In this document: positions 22,959 through 33,958 of the stretch, one piece after another | How positions within the stretch are numbered: the first letter of the stretch is position 1 | Layout: each line of letters starts with the position of its first letter | Origin: Zarea fungicola | Lineage: Eukaryota; Ascomycota; Sordariomycetes; Hypocreales; Cordycipitaceae | NCBI GenBank assembly: GCA_900169235.1 | Contig: FWCC01000132.1 | Location: 98,403 to 162,402, forward strand | Direction of reading: 5' to 3' | Length of the DNA: 64,000 nt | Made by a program: the position numbers and the translations under genes | Notes under the pieces: model-generated | The model's input: the letters and a program-made list of their open reading frames with translations, nothing else | The model's database searches: none | What the model was told of the DNA's origin: nothing

Positions 22959-24614
22959 ATGAAGATTCTTGCCTTTGCAACAGTTCTGCTGGCAGCTGCC
23001 TCTGCCCATAAAGCTGGAAATGATGGCTATATATCCCACAATGGCGACAATGCTCACCCGCATACACGTGTCTGCACCGAAAATCCGCCACTCTTCCCGT
23101 TCCTGACGAAACTTAGAGACAGCGCGGTAGAATTGCTCTTTGGTCGACATCCTGCGAAAGATGCTAGTATGCCGATATCTAGTATTGAGAGTCTGCGCAG
23201 CAAGTACGCCAACGAAGTCGTTATAAGATTCAATGTTACAAATACAGAAGAAGAAACGGCGCTTGCTGAAGCGTCTACTCGGCTCTTCCTCGATATCTGG
23301 GGTACCACGAGTGATTATGTTGATATTCGCATGCACATCAATCAGGTCTCGCCTCTTCTTGCAATGCTTCCAGAGCCACTTTCAACTTCACATTTTACGT
23401 TAATATCCGATCTTGCGAGAGCCATATATGAATCCCTCCCAAAAAATACGGCCTCTGTTCTGGAGCAGGGCTTACGTAAAGGCTCTTTAGGTCCTCTTGC
23501 AGCTTCTGATAACCTTTTCTTCACGAGATACCACCCGTTAAGGACAGTTATGCAGTGGATGCAACTCTTGGAGTCTATTTTTCCAGAGCACGTCCAATAC
23601 ATGTCTATAGGTCAATCATCCGAAGGGCGAGAGATCCCCGCACTGCGAGTTGGTCGCCCTAGCATGAACTCTGGAACCAGCCCGAGGAAAACAATGGTTG
23701 TTACTGCTGGACTACATGCGCGCGAATGGATATCGACTACGACAGCTAATTATGTGGCTTGGGCACTCATCACCGAGTTCAACAAGGACCCCATAATTAC
23801 AGAATTCCTACACCACTTCGACGTGATATTCATACCTATCCTCAATCCAGACGGAATGGACTATTCGTGGCAACATGATAGACTTTGGCGTAAATCCAGA
23901 CAGGAAACCAATCTACGAATGTGCAAAGGATACGACCTGGATCGCTCTTTCAGCTTCGGCAAGAGCTTTGAGCATGCACAAACTGATCCCTGCTCCGAGG
24001 ATTACGGTGGCGAAAGACCGTTTGAGGCTACTGAGGCGGCAGTGCTTGCAAAATGGTCTCGTAACGAAAAGGAGCTGCACAATGTGCAGTTTGTTGGAAT
24101 GATAGACTATCACTCATACTCCCAACAAATACTTTTCCCGTACGCCTATACGTGCGCCATTGAGCCACCAAACTTAGAGAACTTAGAAGAGCTTGCAGCT
24201 GGTATTGCAAAAACCATTCGTTTGTCAAGTGGGGAGGCCTACAGTGTTTCACCGGCATGTGACGCTGCGCTCGTCGCGGACAAGCCTAAACACAACGTCT
24301 CACGAACTAGAATCAACGAAGGGACTGGCTCTGCGATGGACTGGTTCTACCAGGAAATGAAGGCTCACTTCAGCTACCAAATCAAATTGCGTGACCATGG
24401 ATTGTATGGCTTTCTACTCCCGCAAGAGGAGATTATTCCAACGGGGCAGGAGATGTTCTTTGTCATGAAGTATGTGGCAGATTATTTGCTTGGCAACAAC
24501 GGGATTGAAATGGTCAAAGAAACAACAAATAATGCAGCCCAAATACCAATGAAGGGCGCGGCGGACGAGACCGTGAGAAACCAGGAACTTCGTCGCAGCC
24601 GCATTCGCAGGTAG
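22959..24614 (+). CDS. ECM14: Inactive M14 metallocarboxypeptidase-like protein Ecm14
   Basis: Single exon; from ATG 22959 the protein is 551 residues. An in-frame ATG five codons upstream is less likely because MKILAFATVLLAAASA is a clean signal peptide. A propeptide of about 150 residues precedes an M14 carboxypeptidase domain. Zinc-site residues are visible: the HAREW motif (His and Glu) and a later His in DYHSYSQ. Substrate-side features include NPDG and GYDLDRSF, where the usual NR pair is DR. The general base Glu of active enzymes, normally in a TxELRD context, is Lys here (YQIKLRD). That substitution is the hallmark of fungal Ecm14, a secreted pseudo-peptidase linked to cell wall biology. 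It is followed on the same strand by a broken M1 aminopeptidase. Confidence 0.92.
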   Translation: MKILAFATVLLAAASAHKAGNDGYISHNGDNAHPHTRVCTENPPLFPFLTKLRDSAVELLFGRHPAKDASMPISSIESLRSKYANEVVIRFNVTNTEEETALAEASTRLFLDIWGTTSDYVDIRMHINQVSPLLAMLPEPLSTSHFTLISDLARAIYESLPKNTASVLEQGLRKGSLGPLAASDNLFFTRYHPLRTVMQWMQLLESIFPEHVQYMSIGQSSEGREIPALRVGRPSMNSGTSPRKTMVVTAGLHAREWISTTTANYVAWALITEFNKDPIITEFLHHFDVIFIPILNPDGMDYSWQHDRLWRKSRQETNLRMCKGYDLDRSFSFGKSFEHAQTDPCSEDYGGERPFEATEAAVLAKWSRNEKELHNVQFVGMIDYHSYSQQILFPYAYTCAIEPPNLENLEELAAGIAKTIRLSSGEAYSVSPACDAALVADKPKHNVSRTRINEGTGSAMDWFYQEMKAHFSYQIKLRDHGLYGFLLPQEEIIPTGQEMFFVMKYVADYLLGNNGIEMVKETTNNAAQIPMKGAADETVRNQELRRSRIRR

Positions 24615-24721
24615 AGAGCGGAGTGTAATTTACCAACTACCTATGAATCAATTGGCTACCAGAAAAATTGCACTAGCTCTTCGGCCTTGTAATGGCAGTC
24701 GAGGTGGCCAGTAGCCCGTTG

Positions 24722-24751
24722 CCTGTTGAAAAAAAAAAAAAAAAACAGGCT
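24722..24751. repeat. Poly-A run inside short inverted repeat
   Basis: A homopolymer of A is flanked by GCCTGTT on the left and AACAGGC on the right, which are exact reverse complements. A hairpin with an A loop is possible. It could be a transcription-termination structure for the Ecm14-like gene or simple slippage. Confidence 0.6.
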
Positions 24752-24969
24752 ATAACAATAAGGCCAGCTGTGGATTAGATCGGGATTAACATCGGGTACT
24801 GACACATTTTAGAAATTGAGAAGTTTCGTCAGTTGGCACCAAAGACGACGGCCTGGTTAGTTGGTTGTCTTATCGACCTGTCGCCTCCAGAGCTTCCCCT
24901 GCTCGATTGAGCAGCGAAGTGGCGGTCTCTGATTGGCTGATTCTTTCTTTATGTGAGTATTTCGACGAG

Positions 24970-24977
24970 TATATAAG
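24970..24977 (+). promoter_or_regulatory. TATA-like element
   Basis: TATATAAG about 340 bases upstream of the aminopeptidase remnant's start. This is a plausible core promoter for that decayed gene, but the match alone is weak evidence in an AT-containing gap. Confidence 0.3.
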
Positions 24978-25318
24978 AGGTTTTGGATGAAGCCTAGTAG
25001 GTTCATGATCAATAACTACAAGCTGTTAGCCATACATAACTGTTTGGCAAACTGCGGTTCCAACACCAAGAGTGTCCTGCTTAAACAGCCACATATTTGT
25101 TTTTTATTAATTTACCCAATGCCTAGCAAAACTGTTTTCGGGATGGCTATTGGAGTGGGTATGGAGAAGCTGCTGAAAGGCTAACTTTAACCTAAATAAG
25201 GAAGGGTGGGGTGGGTGGTGAAATTTAACTTTCACCTCATGTGACTCTCAAGTTATCTTGCCTTGACTATCTCCTCTCTTTCATTCCGCGCGACTGAGCA
25301 GAAAGAAATAAGCCAAAC

Positions 25319-28092
25319 ATGCGGAGACTAGCAAACTCCGCCGCTACTGATACAGCGATAAATGTCTCTGAACGTGATCTTCTCCCCACCAATGTTGTTC
25401 CCCGCCATTACCAACTGGACCTCGAGCCGGACTTGGACAACTTTACATTTAACGGGAAGGCTTTAATTGATCTTGACGTTGCTGAAGATTCAAATTTTAT
25501 TACTCTTAATTCAAAGGAGATTGTTATCACTAGTGTAAAAGTTACTCCCCAAAGGAAAGGAATCTGGTACGTTAATGCGCACTGCTGCCTGGCGCACTTG
25601 CGCCAGGATGCCTGCTATACAATTCAGAAGATACGGTCTTTGAATACAGAAGCTCCAGATTCTATTTTGAGATTCTATTATTGACTAACTTGTGCTGGGA
25701 AGCCTAGAGATCAAAGTCACTGAAGATGTGCAGCGGCAGGAAAGCACTATCTCATTGCAGATCGGCTCATCAAGGGTGAACATGTGCTGCTGGAGGTGAA
25801 TTTTCTTGGAAAGTTAAACGACGACATGGTTGGATTTTACCGCTCCGGTTACCAAAAAGCTGATGGAACAAAGGGCTACATTGCGACTACCCAAATGGAG
25901 CCAACTGGTGCTAGACAGGCGTTCCCTTGTTTCGATGAGCCAGCACTCAAAGCTTCATTTGATATCACTCTTATTGCGGAAAAGCATTTAACCTGCCTGA
26001 GTAACATGCCCATTATGTCTGAAACTGATGTACAGTCAGTCATCACAGGCGCTCCCCGCAAGGCTGTCAGGTTCGCTACTTCTCCAATTATGTCAACCTA
26101 CCTCGTGGCATTTGTAATCGGCGAACTTCATTACGTTGAATCAAAAGCTTTCCGTGTCCCTGTTCGTACTTATGTCACTATCGACCAGGATGTTGAACAC
26201 GGTCGCTATGCGGCTGAACTCGGTGCTCGAACCCTGGAGCTTTTCGAGAAGGAGTTTGGTGTGGAATTTCCATTGCCCAAGATGGGCCAAATTGCAGTTC
26301 TTGATTTCGCTGAAGGAGCCATGGAGAACTGGGGTCTCATTGCATACCGGGCTGTCGATCTTCTGATAGAGCCGAATGCGGGTGCTGCGCGCAAGCGCCG
26401 TGTTACTGATACCGTTATACACGAGCTGGCTCACTCGTTTTATCCCGAGTGGGATATCTGGGGGCCGACTTTGTCTCTAGTTCGCTACAAGATGCGCTGC
26501 GGCTCGACTCACTTAGAAGCAGTCATCCTGTGGAAGTACCAGTCAAGAGTGCAAGCCAGATCCACCAGATCTTCGATGCAATCTCGTATGAAAAAGGTTG
26601 CTCTGTTCTACGAATGATTTCAGTTCATCTTGGCGAAGGCGTTTTTCTAAATGGAATTCAGGATTATCTCCAGAAGTTCGCGTATAAAAACACCACTACA
26701 GAGGATCTCTGGAACTGTTTGAGTAACGCAAGTGGGAAGCCAGTGTCACAATTTATTTCCCCGTGGACACGGGAACAGGGATATCCTGTTGTGTCTGTTA
26801 CCGAAAATACTGACAGCAGTACCGTGTTGGTTAAACAGAGCCGGTTCTTGAGCACAGGTGATGTCTCTCCGGAGAATGGCAAGACTATTTACCCAGTGAT
26901 TCTTGGTCTGCGCACTGACGCCGGGGTCGACAACTCGACGCTGTTGATGGAGAGAGATATGTATCGGAGCATTATGCCTTCTGGCTCTTACTTTAAACTG
27001 AATGCTGAGCATTCCTCGGTCTATCGAACCCTCTACTCCCCAGAACTTCTTGCCCGTCTCGGAAAAGCCGCCCAAAATGGAACTTTGACGACCGCAGACA
27101 GGACCGGTCTTGTCGCAGATGCTGCAGCCTTGACTGCAGCCGGTTACAGCAAGACATCCGAATTCCTCACATTGGTCCAGAGGTTTAAAGAAGATACATC
27201 ATTCTTCGTCTGGAAGGAAATTTTAATTGGCCTACGCGCAATTGCCGATGCTTGGATGTTCCAGGACCCGACTGTAGTGAAGGGACTGAAAGCCTTCACA
27301 AAGGACACAATTAACCCAATTGTTCGTAAGCTTGGGTTTGACATTAAAGAGGGAGAGAGCCATGTAAATCAGCAATTAAAAGAGCTGATCTTGCAATGGG
27401 CAGCTTTTTGCGGGGACGTGGATACCATCCAGACTGCGCAAGAGCGGTTCAGAAAGAGTTTGAATGGCGACGTGCAGGCCATCCACCCCACGCTCAGGAC
27501 CACTATCTACTCGATCATCTCGCGATATGGTGGTGAAACTGAGGTACGTAAAAGTCGATTGTGGTGTTAGCAATCACGGGTGCGCAGCAACGCTAATACA
27601 TTTTCAATATAAACAGATGTCGGACCTTTTGAAGTGTACCAGGAAGGAGGTACATCAGATGAGCGCATCTCTGCTTTAAAAACTATTGGATATAGTGATG
27701 ATCCCAAGATTATCCAAAACGTTCTTGCTGCTATCATTGATGGCAAGTCTATACAGAATCAGGATGTATACATTCCGATAAGCGGTATTCGCAGCACCCG
27801 CAATGGTTGCGATGCCGCATGGCACCACTTCCTTGACAACTGGGACCAGTACAGCAAGCGCTTCCCGCCGGGCTTGTCTCTATTAAGAAGTTTGGTGAGG
27901 CACTTTTGCGAAGGCATGGGCACACTCGAACAATTATCCACGTTTAAGGCGTTCTTTGCCGACAAGAATACGGAAGGCTATGATAGCTCGGTTCGCCACG
28001 TCATAGACGTGGTTCAGGCGAGAATCTCATGGACAGAAAGAGATTCCGCGGATATTATAGCTTGGTTCAAGACCAATGGCTACATTTCTTAA
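25319..28092 (+). pseudogene. Broken M1-family aminopeptidase
   Basis: Clear homology to fungal cytosolic M1 aminopeptidases (Ape2 type) runs across the whole interval but not in one frame. Visible pieces are an N-terminal segment (LLPTNVVPRHYQLDLEPDL), a segment with the GAMENWGL substrate motif and the HELAH zinc motif, a long C-terminal helical domain, and a last exon from about 27618. Lesions: the frame is lost around 25570-25760; about 30 codons are missing directly after HELAH, removing the downstream Glu zinc ligand in the usual WLNEGFA context; and the frame shifts at about 26455 (from SFYPEWDIWG into ADFVSSSLQDALRL). The late intron near 27550-27616 looks normal. Without the second Glu ligand the product could not be an active metallopeptidase. 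A recent, well-preserved pseudogene is the best call. Confidence 0.85.
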
Positions 28093-29220
28093 GAGTAACT
28101 TTTGGTGTAAATTAGAGATGCAGATTTAGACTAAAAGCAAAGTGCGTTTTTTCCTGTACGGGTATACCTCGGCATGGGAAAAAGCGAAATCGGCTGAGAA
28201 CAAATGGAAGCATCCAGAAGATTTGACGAGGCAACTCGGATGCTTAAATTCCCCGGTGTATTGTCTGGCCGTGAAACCAGCCATTCCTTTATTCTTCCAG
28301 GCATTGCTTGTTGCGGCAGCGGGCGCAAAATTGGTGCACCGGCCAGATTGCAGCCTAAAGGATGCGGAGTTTTGTCTCGATGCTGCGGGGCCGGCCAGGA
28401 CGAAGCCATCCAGCGCTCTGGACACGTTTTCCTTTCCCTGTTCCACTTGAGCCGTCTGCCAAGGCTGAGTAGGGATTCGGCCCTACATGCGAACATACAT
28501 ACACATGCATGGCTAATAACCCTGGATAGAGAGAGGCTAGAAGACGAGGCAACATGTGCATGATGTTTGTAAACATATACTGCCTGATTAATGCAAAAGT
28601 GCAGATACAGTTTGCGGATCGCCCGCTATCACTACATCTGTTATTTAACAAGTAGCAGTTTGCCTGGAAGAGACTAGAGAAATCCACACCAATTCAATGA
28701 TCGCTGCTCTCCGTATCAACTTTGCAACGAGCATCCGGTGGCTTCAGAAGATCCCGATGACCCGTACCAAATATACCCGTCCCAGGCCCTAGGGCGACGC
28801 TTTGAGCTCAATCTACCCGTGATAAACGTAATCCGCCAACCATTGGCAGGGCGGCCAGCTGCTGAGTTTCTCCGCAAGTTCACGGCCACATAGGTCCGCC
28901 TGGTGGAGACACTAGCATACATACTACGTACACTAGGCTGCTTCCTGGAGAGATTTGCCCGATGCAATTTCCATCAACAGACTCGGTGGCACGGCAAGGT
29001 TCCTGCAGATGGCCGACAACCCGCTCCGCGGCCCAGGGTCTTTTACTGTGAGGCCAGGCAAATCGAGCCCTGAGTTGTACATTTAAGTACTCTTGCCCGC
29101 CCAGTTTCTGCAACATATTCAGGCCGCCTCTAAAACAGACTTTTCTTTACAATCATTTATCTGCTAACTTGTGTGCTCATTGCCAGGGCTGTATACAAGA
29201 TACATCTCTCATACGTCAAA
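28093..29220. other. Intergenic, no recognised gene
   Basis: About 1.1 kb between the aminopeptidase remnant and the MAPEG gene, both on the plus strand. Overlapping frames at 28126-28690 on both strands and at 28716-29116 on the minus strand have no recognisable domain or consistent codon pattern. The last 150 bases are probably the MAPEG promoter and leader. Confidence 0.5.
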
Positions 29221-29857
29221 ATGCCTATTACAATCGAAGTTCCCGACCAGTACAGGTAAGATGGCCATAAAGGCAGGACCACGCTGAGCAACGTCCAACT
29301 TCTAACATGCCATCCGCCCAGCTACGTTCTCGCAGCTGCGACTAGCACTTTTTTTCTGAACACGATCCACATGATGCGCACGTCCAAGTTCAGAAGGTTT
29401 GCAAAGATCCCCTATCCTGAGTCGTACGCCACCAGCGAGGAGGTTTCCAAAAACCCTAGCGCCGCAAAATTCAACTGCGGTATGAATCAACTTCCAAGGC
29501 AATCCATTGTTTCAAAATGCTAATATTTGCGTCCGCCGCACCAACAGCCCAGCGTGCCCACGCCAACTATACGGAGAACTTGACCCCTTTCCTCGGGGCC
29601 TTACTCATCGCCGGTATCCAGCACCCTGCCCCTGCCGCCATCCTCGGTGCCGTCTGGTCTTTCTCCCGTCTTCTCTATCTGTTAGGCTATACCAGCGACG
29701 CTGGTCCAAAGGGCCGTGTCACGTACGTGTTGTCCGTCACGCAATCAATAGAACACCGGCTGACTTGTTCCTTAATAGTGGCTTTACCGGTAGCGTTTTA
29801 AGTGACTTCGCCCTGAAGGCTATGGCTGCTTACACCTGCTACAAGCTCATTTTTTGA
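29221..29857 (+). CDS. MAPEG family protein, microsomal GST3-like
   Basis: Four exons, 29221-29255, 29322-29479, 29548-29722 and 29779-29857, give 148 residues. The length and the sequence CAQRAHANYTENLTPF identify the MAPEG family close to microsomal glutathione S-transferase 3. About four hydrophobic segments fit an integral membrane protein of the ER or outer mitochondrial membrane: YVLAAATSTFFLNTI, FLGALLIAGI, a segment around AAILGAVWSFSRLLYLLG, and the C-terminal helix. Members conjugate or reduce with glutathione, often lipid hydroperoxides. No intron can be skipped without losing the frame. Its neighbours suggest no pathway. Confidence 0.93.
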
Positions 29858-30047
29858 TTCGATGAAGCAATGGAGCATCACGGCTCAGAATGGATATTGG
29901 GCATAATGAGAATGGTCGGTGACGCTCATCTCCGATATTATGTGTTTCTATACCAGTGAAACCAGTACCTCTACAGTAAATTTAATAGCACAACCCTCTT
30001 GATATATGTATCCTTTCAAGACATTAACCTGCTCTTTCAATGATGCA

Positions 30048-31948
30048 TTACCCAGTGCATCGCTCCCACGGCTGGCGCCAAGGAATGCCTAGTCCTGAGA
30101 ACACTCGTTTCTCGGCGTCTTCCATACTGCTAGCACTTGTCTCCCCCCCTTCCAAGTCAACCCAAGCACCGTCTGTTCTATTTCGAATACCACTGCTATC
30201 AAACTTAAGGCCCTTTTCTTTCTTACAATATCGCCTAAGGTCCCGCTGGAATGTCGTTTCGCCACTCCAGCCTAAGATAGCACACCCAACGGTCTTCCAA
30301 GGGCTCACGATGATGTCTACGCGCCGGTGAAGAGCATTTGACTTCATCGGGTCTCGCCAAACGACCATGGCTTTGTCGAGCGTATCAAACCCTGAACCCC
30401 ATGTTGAACCTTGTCCTTTCCAGTGTAGAGGCACCTGCCCTCGTTCACTGTTTCTTGTTGACAAGCTGAGTGTATGGGTGATGTAATTGCTCTTTTCCAG
30501 GCTCGAAACCAGTTTCTCGACAAGATTTAGCGTCTTTTCTTCGTGCCTGTGGCTCAATATGGCATCTACATCACCACACTCTTGCTTGCCTCTCCGATAC
30601 CCCCCCACAATCATCATCTCATAGCCTGTATCCAGAAGATGAGCGTGGTCTAAGATGATGCCAGCTATATCGGAAACTTCTTCGCGGCGGATCTTCTGCT
30701 GAAACTCGTCGTAGTATTTGACTCCTATTTGCTGGACACGACTGAGAGTTTGCCAGCCGTACTCGATAATGTCGTCTAAATCCCGCCATCCTGGAACATG
30801 AGTTGGTTATATTCCCGCTGGACGTATCTTGCGCGTACACCTTACCTTTTTGGTAGAAATCCCGAGCATTTTTATCACCCACTCCCCAAATGTTGTAAAA
30901 CACCTTCAGGACTGCCACTTTTGGGTCTGCTTCCGCATTGCGCATCTCTTCTGTTTGCCCTGCTGTATGCCACTCCAGGTAGAGCTCAGCAATCTTAGTA
31001 CCACAACCTGGCAGTCGGTCGACTTCTGTTGAAGTATGACAAAATAATTTTAGTACCTTATATAAAATTCTGCTTGGCAAGGCAAACCTTACCTCGAGGG
31101 CTAATTATTTTGTGCGGATACGCCGCTATTGAAGAAATAGACGTTGAATAGGCACGTACGCCTATTTTGTCGCTCTGTAATAAGCGAAGCGTGCGAATGT
31201 TCTTAAGCTCCTCAATAAAGGCGGCATTTGGCGCAGGATTTGGAGTAGAACGTTGGCATGAATAGGTGGTGTGTAGGAAATCGGGAACAGTGGGTAGGCT
31301 AATGTCATTCTCCCAGGTCAACTGCCGCATTAACTCTGGCTTGGTGCTCTGGCCGTCCCTTGGTGAGGTCTTGATGATGTATTGGGGCAACTTCTCCTTC
31401 CCTTTGTGCTGCAGTGATGATTGCGAGGCCACATTTGTTTTGTCATCTGCAGCACGCTCAAGAATAGTGGTTGTGCCATCAATATCCTTCTGTTCGTGGT
31501 TCATTGACGGCTCCAGTGTGTCATGTTTTAGTTTCCTACCTTCATAGACGATGTAGTTGGACATTGGCATCAATGTCCCCTTTTCCATGGATTCAGTAAA
31601 CCATGATAAATTCAACACCCTCACAGTGCCATTGCCTCCCTCGAGCAACGGGTCAGGGCTTGCAATAGTTGGCAGGTTCAGCTTTCGCCGCTTTGAAGCC
31701 TTTTCAATGCTGCCCTCACCTCCAAGAGACGTTTCTTGCACCCTTTCACTAGATTCCAAGGGTTCTGTGTCAAGCTTTAGTCGTCGTAGCTCGAACAGTG
31801 CGCGTTGCTTGCGGGATACTTTGCCAAGCACAATCTCCGCTTCATCGATATTATATGTAAGCGTCGGAATGCGTTTCTCCAGCTCATGCAGCTCTGCAGG
31901 TTTCAACTGTGTCGGTAAAAGATATATTACTGGTAGCCGCAGTGACAT
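30048..31948 (-). CDS. Family X DNA polymerase (Pol4/beta-lambda-mu type)
   Basis: Three exons, 31948-31093, 31025-30846 and 30790-30048, give 592 residues. The start MSLRLPVIYLLPTQL is the first ATG in frame. A divergent N-terminal BRCT-like region and a linker are followed by helix-hairpin-helix motifs (LPGCGTKIAEL near residue 290; WGVGDKNARDFY near 335). The palm follows, with GGYRRGK near 408 and GDVDAIL supplying two catalytic Asp near 419-421; the third Asp is in RRVDIIV near 504. Such enzymes fill short gaps in end joining and base excision repair. All three Asp are present, so it should be active. It is one of three consecutive minus-strand genes (with TFIIE alpha and Smc1), each with its own upstream gap. 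Confidence 0.93.
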
Positions 31949-32560
31949 TGCGTTGAAGCTTTGGTCGGCTTTGTCAGTAAACGATAGCAAGGCTGATTCG
32001 ATCGCGGTCTGTCTGGGCCTGGTGCTTGCCCCGCATCGTCTTCAAGGCTCTCTTTCCCCTTGTTCCAGTTGTCTCATTGAATGGCCAAAGCGATGTAATG
32101 CTTGCCCGCAACAAGTAGTCGCCACGCCAGCGAGAGACCGGAGTAGGTGGCTGATGCAGGCCTGATAAGGCTGGCTGGTGGTGTTGACATTGGCACCTAC
32201 GGTAGGTTCCTACCTTGATAGCCTGCTATCGCATTGGTTACCTTACGAAGTATAGTACCTCTACGGTACCTAACTACAACCACTACTACTTAGGTACCTA
32301 CCTACCTGTATCTCTGAGCACAGCGGTCGGTGGGTACCTTAGCACTGCATCTGGGCGGCCCTATTTCCAAATCTTTCACAAGTTAAATACGGACTCTTTC
32401 AATGAACACACAACCGAGTTGTTTCGGTTTTTTTTTTCTCTCTCGCAATTGCAGGTACACCGGGAGCATTGCAGTCTATATTGCGAAGCCATACCCCAAC
32501 ATATCGAGGGTTCCTCTCCATAATGTAAGCACTGCGCCCAGTATCTTCAATGCGTAGCTA
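31949..32560. promoter_or_regulatory. Upstream region of polymerase X gene
   Basis: About 600 bases between the polymerase start and the TFIIE alpha stop. It includes TAGGTACC cluster D (32194-32340) and a pyrimidine-rich stretch near 32420. No convincing gene. Confidence 0.5.
32194..32340. repeat. TAGGTACC palindromic repeat cluster D
   Basis: Repeated CTACGGTA, GGTACC and TAGGTACCTACC words, about 250-390 bases upstream of the polymerase X start. Confidence 0.75.
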
Positions 32561-33958
32561 TTATACATCTTCAAATTCCATTTCCTCCTCATCTTGATCC
32601 TCCTCTTCGACATTTTCATCGCCTGCTTCGTCTATTTTAATAACTTCAGCGTCGATTTTGTTCCTCTTTCTGCTGTGCTGCACTGCAGTAGAGTTATCTC
32701 TGGACAGATCTTCAGAGGCTTCACGCTTCATCGACAGCTTGATGGAAGGTATTACCAAATCTGGGTTGTTTACAGTTGTAGGGACATCCTCAAAGTCGTT
32801 CTCATCTTCATCCGATCCATCATCTTCCTCAGATTCGTCATGTAATTCTTGTGCTGCTTTCTCGGCTTTCAGAGTTTCAAATATATCATCGATTTGTGCG
32901 ATAGCTCGGTAGTCAACTTGTTTCTGTTTCGAGTCGTCATCGGCCCCAACATCGTTCTTCACAGCCAAAGGTCTTGGACCAGTAACCCCTGCAAATGATT
33001 CTCCAGTGACGGTGCTGTTGGACATCCACGACGGCAGCGCATTCTGCGCAGCTAGTTTTTCTCTGCGCGCAGCTTCGGCAGATTTTTCGGCCTCTGATGC
33101 TCCTTCGGCAGTTGAAATGTTGACAGAAATAGATTGGGGTCCAGTATTTGTCAATCCCTTCACTGCCATTGGCCTGTTGATCCCAGAATCAACTGGCATA
33201 GTCGCCGCGACTTGATGCGTCGCGTCGCGAATGACGGGTCTAGCTTTTGCAAGAGCCCTATCGAAATCACATTCTGGAATGTGTACTGCGTCAATTTTAG
33301 GCAAAAGCTCGTTAATGAACTTGAACTGGTCATTGAGTCGTGTGGACTGCTCGTGGCCGCCGGCATTACGATCTGCCTCAAATGTAAGAACATGATGACA
33401 GCGATGACACCGTAAACCGTCCGGTCCATCATTGTCTAGAACTTCCATAACAGTCCATTCAGCCTTGCAGAAGGTGCAAAAGTATTCCTTCTTCTCGTTC
33501 GTTCGCTCTGTTGTTCCCTGGACATCTTTATCGATTGTGTACATCCGCCATTTTATTGCATCAATTGTATGGCGATAATTGATGTAATACCAGGTGCGAT
33601 TACTTGGTCGCGGGTTTCCTTCTCGAAGTTCTGGCCTCGTATGCCTAAAAAGGTCAGCAGTCAACACTCGGTTTCTCTGAGCCTGTTGAAATCAAAGCCT
33701 GCGCATTCTTACACTGTCAGAAATCTATCTTCTCTTAGCTTGCCGCAGATTTTGTGTAGGTCTTTTGGGTTGGTGGCCATCAAGTATGCCAAATCGTCAT
33801 CGCGAAGACTGTCAATTATTAGCAATAATACTTGGGCTGTCGCTTCAAGTAAATCCACCGTACGCCTCATGAAGTATTAGAGCATCTATAACCAACACGT
33901 CTCTGGTAGGGTAGAACGCCCGCAGCACGGATTTGATCAACGTGACCGCAAGATCCAT
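32561..33958 (-). CDS. TFA1: Transcription factor TFIIE subunit alpha
   Basis: Three exons, 33958-33864, 33808-33713 and 33644-32561, give 424 residues. The N-terminal winged-helix domain (about residues 1-110; LAYLMATNPKDLHKLCGKL) is followed by a zinc ribbon near 120-155 with a CTFC pair and a CHRC pair. A Lys/Ala-rich helix (EAARREKLAAQNALPSWMS) and a highly acidic tail ending EEEMEFEDV complete the protein. TFIIE recruits and regulates TFIIH at the RNA polymerase II pre-initiation complex. The two introns (55 and 68 nt) both interrupt the winged helix, so the long third exon alone would look like a truncated gene. Downstream of Smc1 on the same strand. Confidence 0.95.

Larger units (their letters stand above)
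24615..25318. other. Intergenic, Ecm14 to M1 aminopeptidase remnant
   Basis: About 700 bases. It contains a run of 17-19 A flanked by inverted GCCTGTT/AACAGGC arms (24722-24751) and a TATATAAG box at 24970-24977. A 65-codon frame at 24987-25184 has no recognisable features and is not called. Confidence 0.5.

Noticed and set aside
24987..25184. 65-codon frame behind a TATATAAG box
   Set aside because: The translation is featureless and Cys/Leu-scattered. The TATA string could serve the decayed aminopeptidase instead.
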